Shown: in pieces, positions 14,730 through 21,287 of the stretch
Numbering within the stretch: position 1 is the first letter of the stretch
Layout: each line of letters begins with the position of its first letter
From: Rhodoferax sp.
Lineage (GTDB): Bacteria > Pseudomonadota > Gammaproteobacteria > Burkholderiales > Burkholderiaceae_C
Direction of reading: 5' to 3'
Assembly: GCF_023701345.1 (NCBI RefSeq)
Contig: NZ_JAMPXE010000021.1
Span: 1 to 34,300, forward strand
DNA length: 34,300 nt
Notes under the pieces: model-generated
What the model was told of the DNA's origin: nothing
The model's database searches: none
The model's input: the letters and a program-made list of their open reading frames with translations, nothing else
Position numbers and translations under genes: made by a program

Positions 14730-15260
14730 ATGTACCAGACTGTTTTTCTAACTGCCCTCCTGGCCGCCCTGTGCGGCCCAGCCTGGGCCATCAACAAGTG
14801 CACCGGGGCCGATGGCAAGGTGGTGTTTCAGGATGCGCCTTGCAGCGGCAAGGGCGAGGTGTTGCGGGTGCGGCCCGGCTCCGGCCATGAACCTGTGCCG
14901 CAGGTGGCGCAATCGCCAGCGGCTGACGTGCCGGCCAAGCCAAGAACCGAGGCGCAGCGCATTGAGGCATTGATCGCCGCCAGCCAGGGCAAGCGCCGCC
15001 TGCAGGAGCTTGAGGTGCGGCTGGTGCCCGATGCGCAAGGGGCCATTGATGCACACCGGGCGCAGTGTGATGGACAAATGAAGGCGCTGCAGGTGAAAAA
15101 ATATTCAGCCAGCAATAACCTGGCCGGGGCGACGTGGGAGGGTTCGATCTCAGGCGAGATGACCGCCATCGCCACCCGTTGCGATACGCGCAACCGTGAG
15201 CTCAAGGATGACTACGACGCGTTGCGCAAGGAATGCCAGGCGGCGGGCGGGTGCAAGTAG
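14730..15260 (+). CDS. DUF4124 exported protein
   Basis: The product is 176 aa with a signal peptide (MYQTVFLTALLAALCGPAWA, cleavage after residue 20). The DUF4124 motif follows directly: INKCTGADGKVVFQDAPCSG. The C-terminal half is helical and charged with two Cys (RCDTRNRELKDDYDALRKEC). DUF4124 proteins are periplasmic, of unknown function, and common in beta- and gammaproteobacterial chromosomes. AGGAGG precedes the ATG. It is unusual in a phage and looks like host-derived cargo. Confidence 0.75.
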   Translation: MYQTVFLTALLAALCGPAWAINKCTGADGKVVFQDAPCSGKGEVLRVRPGSGHEPVPQVAQSPAADVPAKPRTEAQRIEALIAASQGKRRLQELEVRLVPDAQGAIDAHRAQCDGQMKALQVKKYSASNNLAGATWEGSISGEMTAIATRCDTRNRELKDDYDALRKECQAAGGCK

Positions 15261-15270
15261 CAAGTTGGCC

Positions 15271-15555
15271 ATGCTGTTTTTAGTGGCCACGGGCACAGCG
15301 GTCAAGCGCGGTGGCACGCAGCAGCGTATCTATGAGCGCGGCCAGACCACCTGGTATGTGTACACCGACGAGGCACGGGTGACGGCGGTGCAGACTTCCA
15401 CGACACCAGGCGCACGCCAGCAAAGTGGCGGGCGCTGCCCGAACGCGGTGGAGATACGCAGCGCAGAGACCAGTGCGTCAAGCATCACGCTGTCTGATGC
15501 CGAGCGGGTGGAGCGGCTGCGCCAGATCGGCGAGATGCGCCGCTGTGGCAGGTGA
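15271..15555 (+). CDS. Small hypothetical protein
   Basis: The product is 94 aa if the ATG at 15271 is used; no clear ribosome site precedes it and it follows the DUF4124 stop by ten bases, so coupling is possible. A short hydrophobic start (MLFLVATGTAV) is followed by RIYERGQTTWYVYTDEARVTAVQ. That resembles the beta-strand repeat found in periplasmic DUF4124/DUF2845-type proteins. The ending SDAERVERLRQIGEMRRCGR is helical. It may be the detached tail of a longer exported protein. I rate the start as uncertain. Confidence 0.5.
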   Translation: MLFLVATGTAVKRGGTQQRIYERGQTTWYVYTDEARVTAVQTSTTPGARQQSGGRCPNAVEIRSAETSASSITLSDAERVERLRQIGEMRRCGR

Positions 15556-15584
15556 GGTTTTTTTTAACCAGGAAGGAAATAACT

Positions 15585-16595
15585 ATGACGACAGAACCAA
15601 TTGAAGCGCCCCTACTCATCACCAGTGAGGAGGATGCCTTTCGGTATCTTCAGCTTGCACTTGATCAATCGCTATCAGACAAACCAATCACCATTGAATT
15701 CAAGAACTGGCCACTTCTCACAATCAGCATGACAGGCGAAGGCTATGACAGTACCATCACTTCGCATATGGCTCAGGCGCTGGTAGAGTTGCAACATGCC
15801 ATGAACCGCACTTACGCACGAACGGTCCGTGGCAGTAGCAACCCGAATGTTCTGACGGATGTACAAAAACAATCTATCGAATTCAAAGCCAAGGTTGAAA
15901 AAGGCAGTTCCAAAATAACAGTTGATCTTGGAGAATATGTTTCTGCTATTGCACAAGGATTGGTGGGGAAAATGGATGGTTCTCAATTGGTGATGGTGGT
16001 CTTAGGATCTGCCGTAGTAGCAGGCAGCGTTATTGCATACAAGGCATTCCTGCAACATCGCTCTGAAGACAAAAAGGTGGAGACTGCCACTCAAGAACGC
16101 ATTGGCTTGTCACAAGAAGAAACCAAGCGCCAAGCGATTTTTCAACAGGTGGTAGCTGCGCAGCCACGGCTGGACTATGCACGTCAAGATTTCGATGATG
16201 CACGTCACAGCATCGTTAAAAGTGTGGGTGATGCTACGTCTCTAAAGGTGCAAGGCGTTGAATTAAGCCGAACTGAGGCACGCAAAATCGCATCTACACC
16301 TCGGTCTGAATCAATTGATGTTCAACTGAACGGCAATTACCTCATTGACAAGTTGGATTGGACAAAAGAGGGAGAGGTGCGCATTTCTGTCTGCAGCACT
16401 GATCAGACGCTTGATTTCACGGCAAAACTCAATACACAGACGCTGACCGAGTCGCACAAAGAAAAACTAAAGGCTGCTGAGTGGGGTCGCCAGCGTTTGC
16501 ATTTGCAAATCAATGCGACCAGACTGCGTGGCGAGGTGACCACGGCAGCCATCGTGGGCGTTGAATGGCCCAAAGACCCACCTGCTGCTGTTTGA
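15585..16595 (+). CDS. AT-rich cargo protein with one central membrane span
   Basis: The product is 336 aa from the ATG at 15585 with AGGAAGGAA upstream. Residues ~10-135 form a soluble N-terminal domain (DKPITIEFKNWPLLTISMTG, SSKITVDLGEYVSAIAQGLV). A single hydrophobic span follows at ~145-165 (QLVMVVLGSAVVAGSVIAYK), then a charged helix and a C-terminal beta-rich domain ending in IVGVEWPKDPPAAV. Base composition is clearly lower in GC than its neighbours (23 G+C in the 60 bases at 15841-15900). It lies at the end of the repressor-side cargo cluster. I do not recognise a named family. Lysogenic conversion or phage exclusion is a guess from position and composition. Confidence 0.7.
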   Translation: MTTEPIEAPLLITSEEDAFRYLQLALDQSLSDKPITIEFKNWPLLTISMTGEGYDSTITSHMAQALVELQHAMNRTYARTVRGSSNPNVLTDVQKQSIEFKAKVEKGSSKITVDLGEYVSAIAQGLVGKMDGSQLVMVVLGSAVVAGSVIAYKAFLQHRSEDKKVETATQERIGLSQEETKRQAIFQQVVAAQPRLDYARQDFDDARHSIVKSVGDATSLKVQGVELSRTEARKIASTPRSESIDVQLNGNYLIDKLDWTKEGEVRISVCSTDQTLDFTAKLNTQTLTESHKEKLKAAEWGRQRLHLQINATRLRGEVTTAAIVGVEWPKDPPAAV

Positions 16596-16607
16596 TCTTG
16601 TTCCCTC

Positions 16608-16745
16608 TCAATCGTCATCCATGATGGCTCTGATCAGAATCAGCATGGCGACGATTGGATGTGCGGTAAACACCGCCCAAATGAAGATCGCAAGGTGGAT
16701 CATGCGGCTAGCCTTCCCCAGGACATCTCCCTCAAGCCAGCGCAT
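16608..16745 (-). CDS. Small membrane protein downstream of dam
   Basis: The product is a 45-aa frame starting MRWLEGDVLGKASRMIHLAI with GAGG about eight bases upstream. One hydrophobic span follows (IHLAIFIWAVFTAHPIVAML, residues 16-38) and the end is acidic (IMDDD). The ATG lies 11 bp after the methylase stop on the same strand, so it is probably the last gene of the com-dam operon. An internal ATG would give 31 aa. Function unknown; a holin-like or toxin-like small protein is possible. Confidence 0.5.
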   Translation of the reverse strand: MRWLEGDVLGKASRMIHLAIFIWAVFTAHPIVAMLILIRAIMDDD

Positions 16746-16755
16746 TCTTTCAACC

Positions 16756-17538
16756 TCATCGCCCCGCCTCAAAGTTCGTAATCAGCAACTCCCCAACCAC
16801 CTGATTTTTTGAAGCACCCACTGAATACCTGGTGTTTACCTGCATCAGGTTGAAACCACCAAACACGTCGCGCACACCAGGTGTGTCGTTCAGACTCAAA
16901 ATGAATTTGCCTTTGACGCCGGCCAACTGCGCGGCCAGCCGGGTGAAGTCTTCCCGGCTGAACAGTTCCTTGCCATAGTCGTTCTCGCAGCCCCAGTACG
17001 GTGGGTCGATGTAAAAGAACGTGCCAGGTTTGTCAAAACGGTCAATCACATCCTGATAGGGTCTGCATTCAATGTACACCCTGGACAAGCGCAAATGGGC
17101 TTCGCTCAAGTCTTCTTCCAGGCGCAGCAAGTTCAGACGCGGAGCACCGCTGGCCGCAATGCCAAACGTCGGCTTGTTCACCCGGGCGCCAAAGGCCGCT
17201 TTGGCCAGGTAATAGAACCGGGCCGACCGCTGAATGTCGGTCAGCGTGTCGGCCGGCGTCTTCAGGAACCGGTCAAACTCATCACGCGCCACCAGCATCC
17301 ACCGGAATTGCTCCACCAGGGCGGGCAGATGGTGTTTGACGCACCGGTACAGGGTGACCAGTTCGCGGTTGATGTCGTTGATGATTTCGACCTTGCTCTC
17401 GGGCTTTTTGAACAGCACCCAGGCGGCGCCCGCAAACACCTCGCAATAGGCGGTGTGCTGGGGTATCAGGTCAATGATCCGGTCAGCCAGGCGGCTTTTT
17501 CCACCCAGCCAGGCCAGGGGACTTTTTAGATGCGTCAT
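16756..17538 (-). CDS. dam: Dam-type DNA adenine N6-methyltransferase
   Basis: The product is 260 aa from the ATG at 17538 (a GTG lies one codon earlier). Motif I is EVFAGAAW (33-40) preceded by the LAWLGGKSRLADRI entry loop (9-22). Motif IV is DPPYWG (178-183). These are D12-class (MethyltransfD12) features; the target would be an adenine, often GATC, but the specificity cannot be read from the sequence. No clear ribosome site precedes the start. The upstream com gene overlaps it by 56 bases, as com overlaps mom in Mu. Confidence 0.9.
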   Translation of the reverse strand: MTHLKSPLAWLGGKSRLADRIIDLIPQHTAYCEVFAGAAWVLFKKPESKVEIINDINRELVTLYRCVKHHLPALVEQFRWMLVARDEFDRFLKTPADTLTDIQRSARFYYLAKAAFGARVNKPTFGIAASGAPRLNLLRLEEDLSEAHLRLSRVYIECRPYQDVIDRFDKPGTFFYIDPPYWGCENDYGKELFSREDFTRLAAQLAGVKGKFILSLNDTPGVRDVFGGFNLMQVNTRYSVGASKNQVVGELLITNFEAGR

Positions 17539-17695
17539 CACATACTTTCGTGGTTGACGCTCCAGGGCGCTCGGGTTGGGGGCTCAAGGCCCGCATGTCG
17601 TTCAAAGTCCCGCAGCGCGGGCACTTGATTTGTAGTCTTACAAACTCAGCCATGGCCAGCTTTCGCTGGCATTGGCCGCATCTCACTTCTTGCAT
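17483..17695 (-). CDS. com: Com-like zinc-finger regulator
   Basis: The product is 70 aa from the ATG at 17695 with GGAG upstream. Four Cys at positions 6, 9, 25 and 28 (VRCGQCQRKL ... IKCPRCGTLN) match Mu Com. Com is an RNA-binding zinc protein that opens the mom ribosome site and allows its translation. Here the overlapping downstream gene is a Dam-type methylase, not mom. The overlap (17483-17538) and the missing ribosome site of dam suggest the same type of translational control. Confidence 0.82.
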   Translation of the reverse strand: MQEVRCGQCQRKLAMAEFVRLQIKCPRCGTLNDMRALSPQPERPGASTTKVCDDASKKSPGLAGWKKPPG

Positions 17696-17711
17696 GGCAT
17701 CTCCGATAATG

Positions 17712-17745
17712 CCCCGGCCTGTACAGGTGGCAGGGTCTTCGGTCA
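17712..17745 (-). promoter_or_regulatory. Possible com promoter
   Basis: On the minus strand TTGACC (near 17741-17746) is followed by about 17 bases and TACAGG (near 17718-17723), roughly 25 bp before the com ATG. The -10 is a poor match, consistent with an activator-dependent or tightly controlled promoter. The palindrome CCTGTACAGG (17718-17727) overlaps the -10. Confidence 0.3.
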
Positions 17746-17797
17746 ATGCCGTGCTTGCTCACGGCGGAGGCGGGTGACCAGGGTGTTAGCGCACCAT

Positions 17798-17820
17798 GGG
17801 CAGTCGCCCTGTCTTTTTTT
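17798..17820 (+). terminator. Weak terminator-like hairpin
   Basis: GGGC-AGTC-GCCC followed shortly by seven T reads on the plus strand. The stem is only four base pairs. It sits just past the end of the leftward gp49 gene, so it would act on antisense rightward transcripts. Confidence 0.3.
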
Positions 17821-17823
17821 CGG

Positions 17824-18414
17824 TCAGTCGGTCTCTGCGGGTGATACCGCTGCAGAAGCCAGCCGCTCCCGCAACGCATACCCTTCCAGCTCCCACAGCT
17901 TTTCCCGGGCGGCATTGAGGGCGTTTCGTTTCGCGATCTGCTCGCCAACATCAGCGTCAAAGTTTGCGGCGCTGATGCATGCCGAGTGACCCACGCCGGC
18001 CACAAAGCCATCGGGCAGCAGCGCGATGGCGACCGTGCAGGTGGTTCCCCGGAAATTGTGAACAAGCACCCGCAGGCTGCAGTGCAGCTGGTCGATCTGG
18101 TCCGGCGTCACACGCGGCGCCGCCTTGCTGGTTTCTGGCAGATCGTCGTCAAGCATCTGGATCGGCATCATGGCTTTGTCTGCAGGCGTGAAGTCAACGT
18201 AGTATTTTTCACCCACCGCAAACTGCCCGATCAGCGCCGGGTTGGTGATGGTGATGCCAAGTTCGGCCGATGGCGACCACTTGGCATAGGTGTTGTCCTC
18301 ATCACTGCCGTCGCTTGGGTAAGCGCTGGCGGCCACCGCGTTGAACGACAGGCGTTCGCTGGTGGCACCAGGTGCAATGTGGTTGACGACTAATTTTGCG
18401 CGCATCTTTTTCAT
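17824..18414 (-). CDS. Phage protein with C-terminal gp49/Sf6 gp66 domain
   Basis: The product is 196 aa from the ATG at 18414 with AAGGA upstream; a longer frame begins at 18492 but runs into the palindrome region. Residues 1-85 (RAKLVVNHIAPGATSERLSF, WSPSAELGITITNPALIGQF, EKYYVDFTPA) match a phage domain of unknown role. Residues ~105-185 (TPDQIDQLHCSLRVLVHNFRG, GVGHSACISAANFDADVGEQ, ALNAAREKLWELEGYAL) match the N4 gp49/Sf6 gene 66 family. It diverges from the endolysin operon across the 18499 palindrome. Function unknown. Confidence 0.75.
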   Translation of the reverse strand: MKKMRAKLVVNHIAPGATSERLSFNAVAASAYPSDGSDEDNTYAKWSPSAELGITITNPALIGQFAVGEKYYVDFTPADKAMMPIQMLDDDLPETSKAAPRVTPDQIDQLHCSLRVLVHNFRGTTCTVAIALLPDGFVAGVGHSACISAANFDADVGEQIAKRNALNAAREKLWELEGYALRERLASAAVSPAETD

Positions 18415-18498
18415 GATGGGGTCCTTGAAATTTGGGGTGGATCTGGCTTGGTGGATCGGTGAAGCAGCCTGTAGTTTCTGCCCTGCATTCACCCCGCA

Positions 18499-18520
18499 AT
18501 AACTAAAGCGCTTTAGTTAT
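18499..18520. promoter_or_regulatory. 22-bp perfect palindrome upstream of lysis operon (site B)
   Basis: Half-site ATAACTAAAGC is followed by its exact reverse complement. It lies 33 bp before the endolysin ATG and 84 bp from the divergent gp49 ATG. The same core occurs 32 bp before the protease gene (3173-3194). The right half gives TTTAGTTAT toward the endolysin. It is a likely control site for the late rightward operon and perhaps the divergent gene. Confidence 0.7.
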
Positions 18521-18527
18521 CAGCACT

Positions 18528-18539
18528 CGCGCGCGCGCG
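18528..18539. repeat. (CG)6 alternating tract
   Basis: Twelve bases of strict CG alternation lie between palindrome site B and the endolysin start, in the presumed leader or spacer. Such tracts can adopt Z-DNA under negative supercoiling. Confidence 0.8.
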
Positions 18540-18553
18540 GCACAGTGCAGGGT

Positions 18554-19153
18554 ATGAACTTTGACAACCGCTCCCTGATCACCGTGCTTGCCCTCACTGC
18601 CGCTGGCCTGGTGGGCTTGGCCGTGGAGGAGGGTTATTGCGGCAATGCTTGCCCCGATCCGGTCAAAGGCAAAGCGGTTCCGACCCTTGGCTTTGGCTCC
18701 ACGGGCCGTGACATCACCATGAGCAGCACCACCACGCCGCCCAAGGCGCTGCAGCGCATGCTCACCGACGTTCAGCGGTTCGAAGGCGCCATCAAGCAAT
18801 GCGTACACGTGCCACTGCACCAGTACGAGTACGACGCCTATGTCAACCTGGCCTACAACATTGGCCGCGGCAAGTCGGGCGTGGTGGACGGCTTTTGCGA
18901 GAGCAAGCGCGGCGGGCCCAGCACGCTGGTGGCGCGCCTGAATGCGTATGACTACCAGGGCGCGTGCGATGCCATTCTGATGTGGAAAAAGGCGGGTGAT
19001 GTGGATTGCTCCGTGCCCGGCAACAAGCAATGCCCCGGCCTGTGGGAACGCCGCCTGCGCCTGCACCGCCAGTGCCTGGGGCCGTCCGCCAATGCGCGCC
19101 CCGTCCCCGTCATTGCGAGCGAAGCGCGGCAATCCACAGGAGTCAAGCCATGA
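18554..19153 (+). CDS. SAR endolysin, GH24 lysozyme
   Basis: The product is 199 aa from the ATG at 18554 (GTG three codons earlier possible). Residues 8-24 (LITVLALTAAGLVGLAV) form a weakly hydrophobic signal-arrest-release segment. The GH24 triad follows: E26, D35 and T44, with Glu-to-Asp spacing of nine as in T4 lysozyme. Cys29 and Cys33 near the active site could hold the enzyme inactive while membrane-tethered. It hydrolyses peptidoglycan at lysis. Its C-terminus includes VIASEARQST encoded by a dispersed 28-bp repeat. It is the first gene after palindrome site B. Confidence 0.88.
   Translation: MNFDNRSLITVLALTAAGLVGLAVEEGYCGNACPDPVKGKAVPTLGFGSTGRDITMSSTTTPPKALQRMLTDVQRFEGAIKQCVHVPLHQYEYDAYVNLAYNIGRGKSGVVDGFCESKRGGPSTLVARLNAYDYQGACDAILMWKKAGDVDCSVPGNKQCPGLWERRLRLHRQCLGPSANARPVPVIASEARQSTGVKP
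19109..19136 (+). repeat. 28-bp dispersed repeat, copy 2
   Basis: This copy is identical to copy 1 (6053-6080, opposite strand) over all 28 bases. It is read in frame near the end of the endolysin as VIASEARQST (residues 186-195), after the catalytic domain. Only four residues and the stop follow, so it acts as a C-terminal extension. Confidence 0.9.
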
Positions 19154-19779
19154 ACGCCTTTCTTCCCCCTTGGTTGATTGCCGCCGCGCTGGCCGGCGCA
19201 CTCAGCTTTTACGGCGGCTTCCAGTACAGCGACAACGCCTGGCAAGCGCGCCAGGCAAAGCAGGTGCAGGCCCAGGCGCAGGCGCTGCAGGCCGAGGTTC
19301 AGCGCAGCCATGAAGCGGCGACCAAGTCTATCCAGGAGCAGTTGGCGCTGCAAAAAAGTTACACGGTTTTAAAGGAGAAGTTTGATGTTTTCAGTAATCG
19401 AGGCCCTTTGGTTGTTTTGCGCAATAGCGCTGGTGCTGTTTGTCCTGCTGGTGTTTTGCCTGGTGGTGCTGTGGCAGACGAACACCCAGGCGACAGCCAA
19501 GGCAGCGGCCCGGCTGGTGGTGGTGATTCTGCTGGCGCTGCTGTCAGCCTCACTGCTGGCGCTGTCTGGATGTGGAACAGCGCCCTTGCTGGCACCGACG
19601 CGCCTGCAGGTGCCTGCGGAGCTGCTGACCCCACCAGCCCCGCCTGTGCTGTTGACGCCGGGGTCAGCATTGCCGCCGCCTGGGCCAACCACACGGCCAA
19701 CGCCCAAGCCTGCGCGGCCGACCGGCTCAGGCACCAGCGTTTGATTGACTACGTTACAGCAGCCCAGGGCACACCATGA
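19150..19779 (+). CDS. Rz: Rz-like i-spanin
   Basis: The product is 209 aa. An N-terminal membrane anchor (PPWLIAAALAGALSFYGGF, ~6-24) is followed by a long coiled coil (QARQAKQVQAQAQALQAEVQ to KEKFDVF, ~32-78) and a Gly/Ala-rich tail. It should span the periplasm from the inner membrane and join Rz1 in the outer membrane to fuse the membranes at lysis. The start overlaps the endolysin stop (ATGA), and the end overlaps the next gene. The Rz1 gene is wholly embedded in its 3' half in another frame, which explains the low-complexity tail. Confidence 0.85.
   Translation: MNAFLPPWLIAAALAGALSFYGGFQYSDNAWQARQAKQVQAQAQALQAEVQRSHEAATKSIQEQLALQKSYTVLKEKFDVFSNRGPLVVLRNSAGAVCPAGVLPGGAVADEHPGDSQGSGPAGGGDSAGAAVSLTAGAVWMWNSALAGTDAPAGACGAADPTSPACAVDAGVSIAAAWANHTANAQACAADRLRHQRLIDYVTAAQGTP
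19385..19744 (+). CDS. Rz1: Embedded Rz1-like o-spanin lipoprotein with extra membrane span
   Basis: The product is 119 aa in the +1 frame inside Rz. AAAGGAG lies just before the ATG at 19385, a strong ribosome site. A lipobox LALSGC ends in Cys63, followed by a Pro-rich mature part (VPAELLTPPAPPVLLTPGSA) typical of Rz1. Unusually, two hydrophobic spans precede the Cys: residues ~6-30 (VIEALWLFCAIALVLFVLLV) and ~44-62. Normal Rz1 has one short signal peptide. A shorter form from GTG codons near 19516 could give the usual lipoprotein, leaving the first span for a second, perhaps holin-like, role. Confidence 0.8.
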   Translation: MFSVIEALWLFCAIALVLFVLLVFCLVVLWQTNTQATAKAAARLVVVILLALLSASLLALSGCGTAPLLAPTRLQVPAELLTPPAPPVLLTPGSALPPPGPTTRPTPKPARPTGSGTSV

Positions 19780-20168
19780 TTGTTGAATTCAATTTGTCAA
19801 ACATTATTTGGGTGGTGATTGCCGGCATTGGTGGCCTGTGGGCGCTGGTGAAGGTGATTGCGATCCAGTTCAAGGGCGAGATCAAGCGCGATCTGCAAGA
19901 GCACTTCAGGGTGCAGGGCGTGACCAACACCGCCCAGTACGCCATGCTGAATGCACGTCTTGACACGCTGGACGCCTCTGCCAAAGCCGACACCGGCCAG
20001 TGGCAGCGCGTGGAGCGCGAGCTGCTCACGCTCAAGGCCGATCTTCCCCTGCATTACCAGCGCCGCGAAGACTACATCCGCGGTCAAAGCACGCTGGAGG
20101 CCAAGGTCGACGGTTTGGGCATGAAGCTGGAAAACGCCTTGCTGCGTGCTTCCCAATCAATTTTGTAA
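19776..20168 (+). CDS. DUF2730-like membrane/coiled-coil protein
   Basis: The product is 130 aa with one N-terminal span (IIWVVIAGIGGLWALVKVIA, ~10-30) and a coiled-coil body (YAMLNARLDTLDASAKADTG, QWQRVERELLTLKADLPLHY, LEAKVDGLGMKLENALL). This layout matches the DUF2730/Mu gp25 group that sits between lysis and terminase genes. The ATG overlaps the Rz stop (ATGA). A holin role is possible but not supported by any specific motif. Confidence 0.75.
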   Translation: MIVEFNLSNIIWVVIAGIGGLWALVKVIAIQFKGEIKRDLQEHFRVQGVTNTAQYAMLNARLDTLDASAKADTGQWQRVERELLTLKADLPLHYQRREDYIRGQSTLEAKVDGLGMKLENALLRASQSIL

Positions 20169-20181
20169 CCTGGAGAATTTA

Positions 20182-20493
20182 ATGGCTGAAATTGACCACG
20201 CCCGTTTGCGCCGCGAAGCCCTGCGCTGGCTCATTTTGCTGACGCTCAACAACGCCCGCCCGATCGGCGCGTTTGAGGGCCTGGTGCTGACCGTGGCGCA
20301 GAGCGAATACCCCGACGCCACCGCGCTGGAACTGCGCCGCGAAATGGACTACCTGCATGACCGCGAACTGATCAAGGTGGACAAACAGCCCAGCGGCCGC
20401 TGGCACGCCGAGCTGAGCCGCTTTGGTGTGGACGTGGCCGAGTACACCGTGACGTGCGAGCCCGGCATTGCCCGGCCCGCGAAGTACTGGTAA
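20182..20493 (+). CDS. Mu gp26-like winged-helix protein
   Basis: The product is 103 aa from the ATG at 20182 with TGGAGA upstream. The sequence (ALRWLILLTLNNARPIGAFE, LELRREMDYLHDRELIKVDK, GRWHAELSRFGVDVAEYTVT) looks like a winged helix. It has the position and size of the Mu gp26 group, just before the small terminase. Its function in Mu-like phages is unclear. The spacing to the next ATG is three bases. Confidence 0.75.
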   Translation: MAEIDHARLRREALRWLILLTLNNARPIGAFEGLVLTVAQSEYPDATALELRREMDYLHDRELIKVDKQPSGRWHAELSRFGVDVAEYTVTCEPGIARPAKYW

Positions 20494-20496
20494 GCC

Positions 20497-21060
20497 ATGG
20501 GCCGCAAAAGCACCATTGCCCGCCTGCCGCTGGACGTCAAGGCCTACATCGAGGCCATGCTGGCCACCGGCGCGCAAACGCTGGATGAGCTGATCGTCGA
20601 CCTGCAGGCGCGCTTTCCCGCCGCATCGCACGGCGGCAACCTGCCCAGCCGCAGCGCGCTGCACCGTTACGGCAGCAAGCTGGACCGCCGCCTGTCTGCC
20701 ATCAAGGCCAGCACCGAAGCCGCCAAGCTGATCCAGGCACAGGCCGGCGATGACCAGGACGCGCGCAGCGAGGCGCTGACCGCGCTGGTGCAGACCGAGT
20801 TGTTCGAGGCCATTTTGTCGCTGCAGGAAGCCGATGACCCCGACGCCGATCCGGGCGAGCGTGTCAGCATGCTCAGTGCCGCCGCCAAGAACATCGCCAC
20901 CTTGACCCGGTCCAGCATCGGCCTCAAGCAGTTCCAGGCCCAAGCCCGCGCCCGCGCCAAAGCCGCCGCCGAGACCGTGGACAAGATCGCCAAGAGCGGT
21001 GGCCTGAGCGGCGACGCCGCCGAGCAGATCAGGCGCGAAATTTTGGGGATTGCGGCATGA
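20497..21060 (+). CDS. Small terminase subunit (DUF3486, Mu gp27-like)
   Basis: The product is 187 aa opening GRKSTIARLPLDVKAYIEAM, then GAQTLDELIVDLQARFP and SRSALHRYGSKLDRRLSAIK. These are the hallmark segments of DUF3486. The C-terminal part is helical and Ala-rich. It would recognise the phage end (pac) and recruit the large terminase for headful packaging. The stop overlaps the next ATG (ATGA). Confidence 0.88.
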   Translation: MGRKSTIARLPLDVKAYIEAMLATGAQTLDELIVDLQARFPAASHGGNLPSRSALHRYGSKLDRRLSAIKASTEAAKLIQAQAGDDQDARSEALTALVQTELFEAILSLQEADDPDADPGERVSMLSAAAKNIATLTRSSIGLKQFQAQARARAKAAAETVDKIAKSGGLSGDAAEQIRREILGIAA

Positions 21061-21287
21061 GCATGCGCTGCGAGCATTGCAAGCACTGGGTGGACACCGT
21101 CTTTAAAGGCCAGTCCTCCTCGGGCTACGGCGTCTGGTATGGCGACTGTCACCACCCGGAGTCAGGTAGCCAGCGCGATGACCGCCACCACAGCCTGTAC
21201 ATCGCCTGCGCGAAGTTCGAAGCCGGGGCGCATCCAAGAAGCCTTTCCGCCGCGATGGCCGCGAAACCGACCCCTGATTTCAAATGA
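21057..21287 (+). CDS. Small Cys/His protein between terminase genes
   Basis: The product is 76 aa. Metal-binding residues cluster in MRCEHCKHWVD, then GDCHHPESG and IACAKFEAG, giving a C-x2-C ... CHH ... C arrangement. It has ATGA overlaps with both terminase genes, which strongly supports a real gene. Similar short zinc proteins occur in this place in Mu-like phages, but the role is unknown. Confidence 0.72.
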   Translation: MSMRCEHCKHWVDTVFKGQSSSGYGVWYGDCHHPESGSQRDDRHHSLYIACAKFEAGAHPRSLSAAMAAKPTPDFK

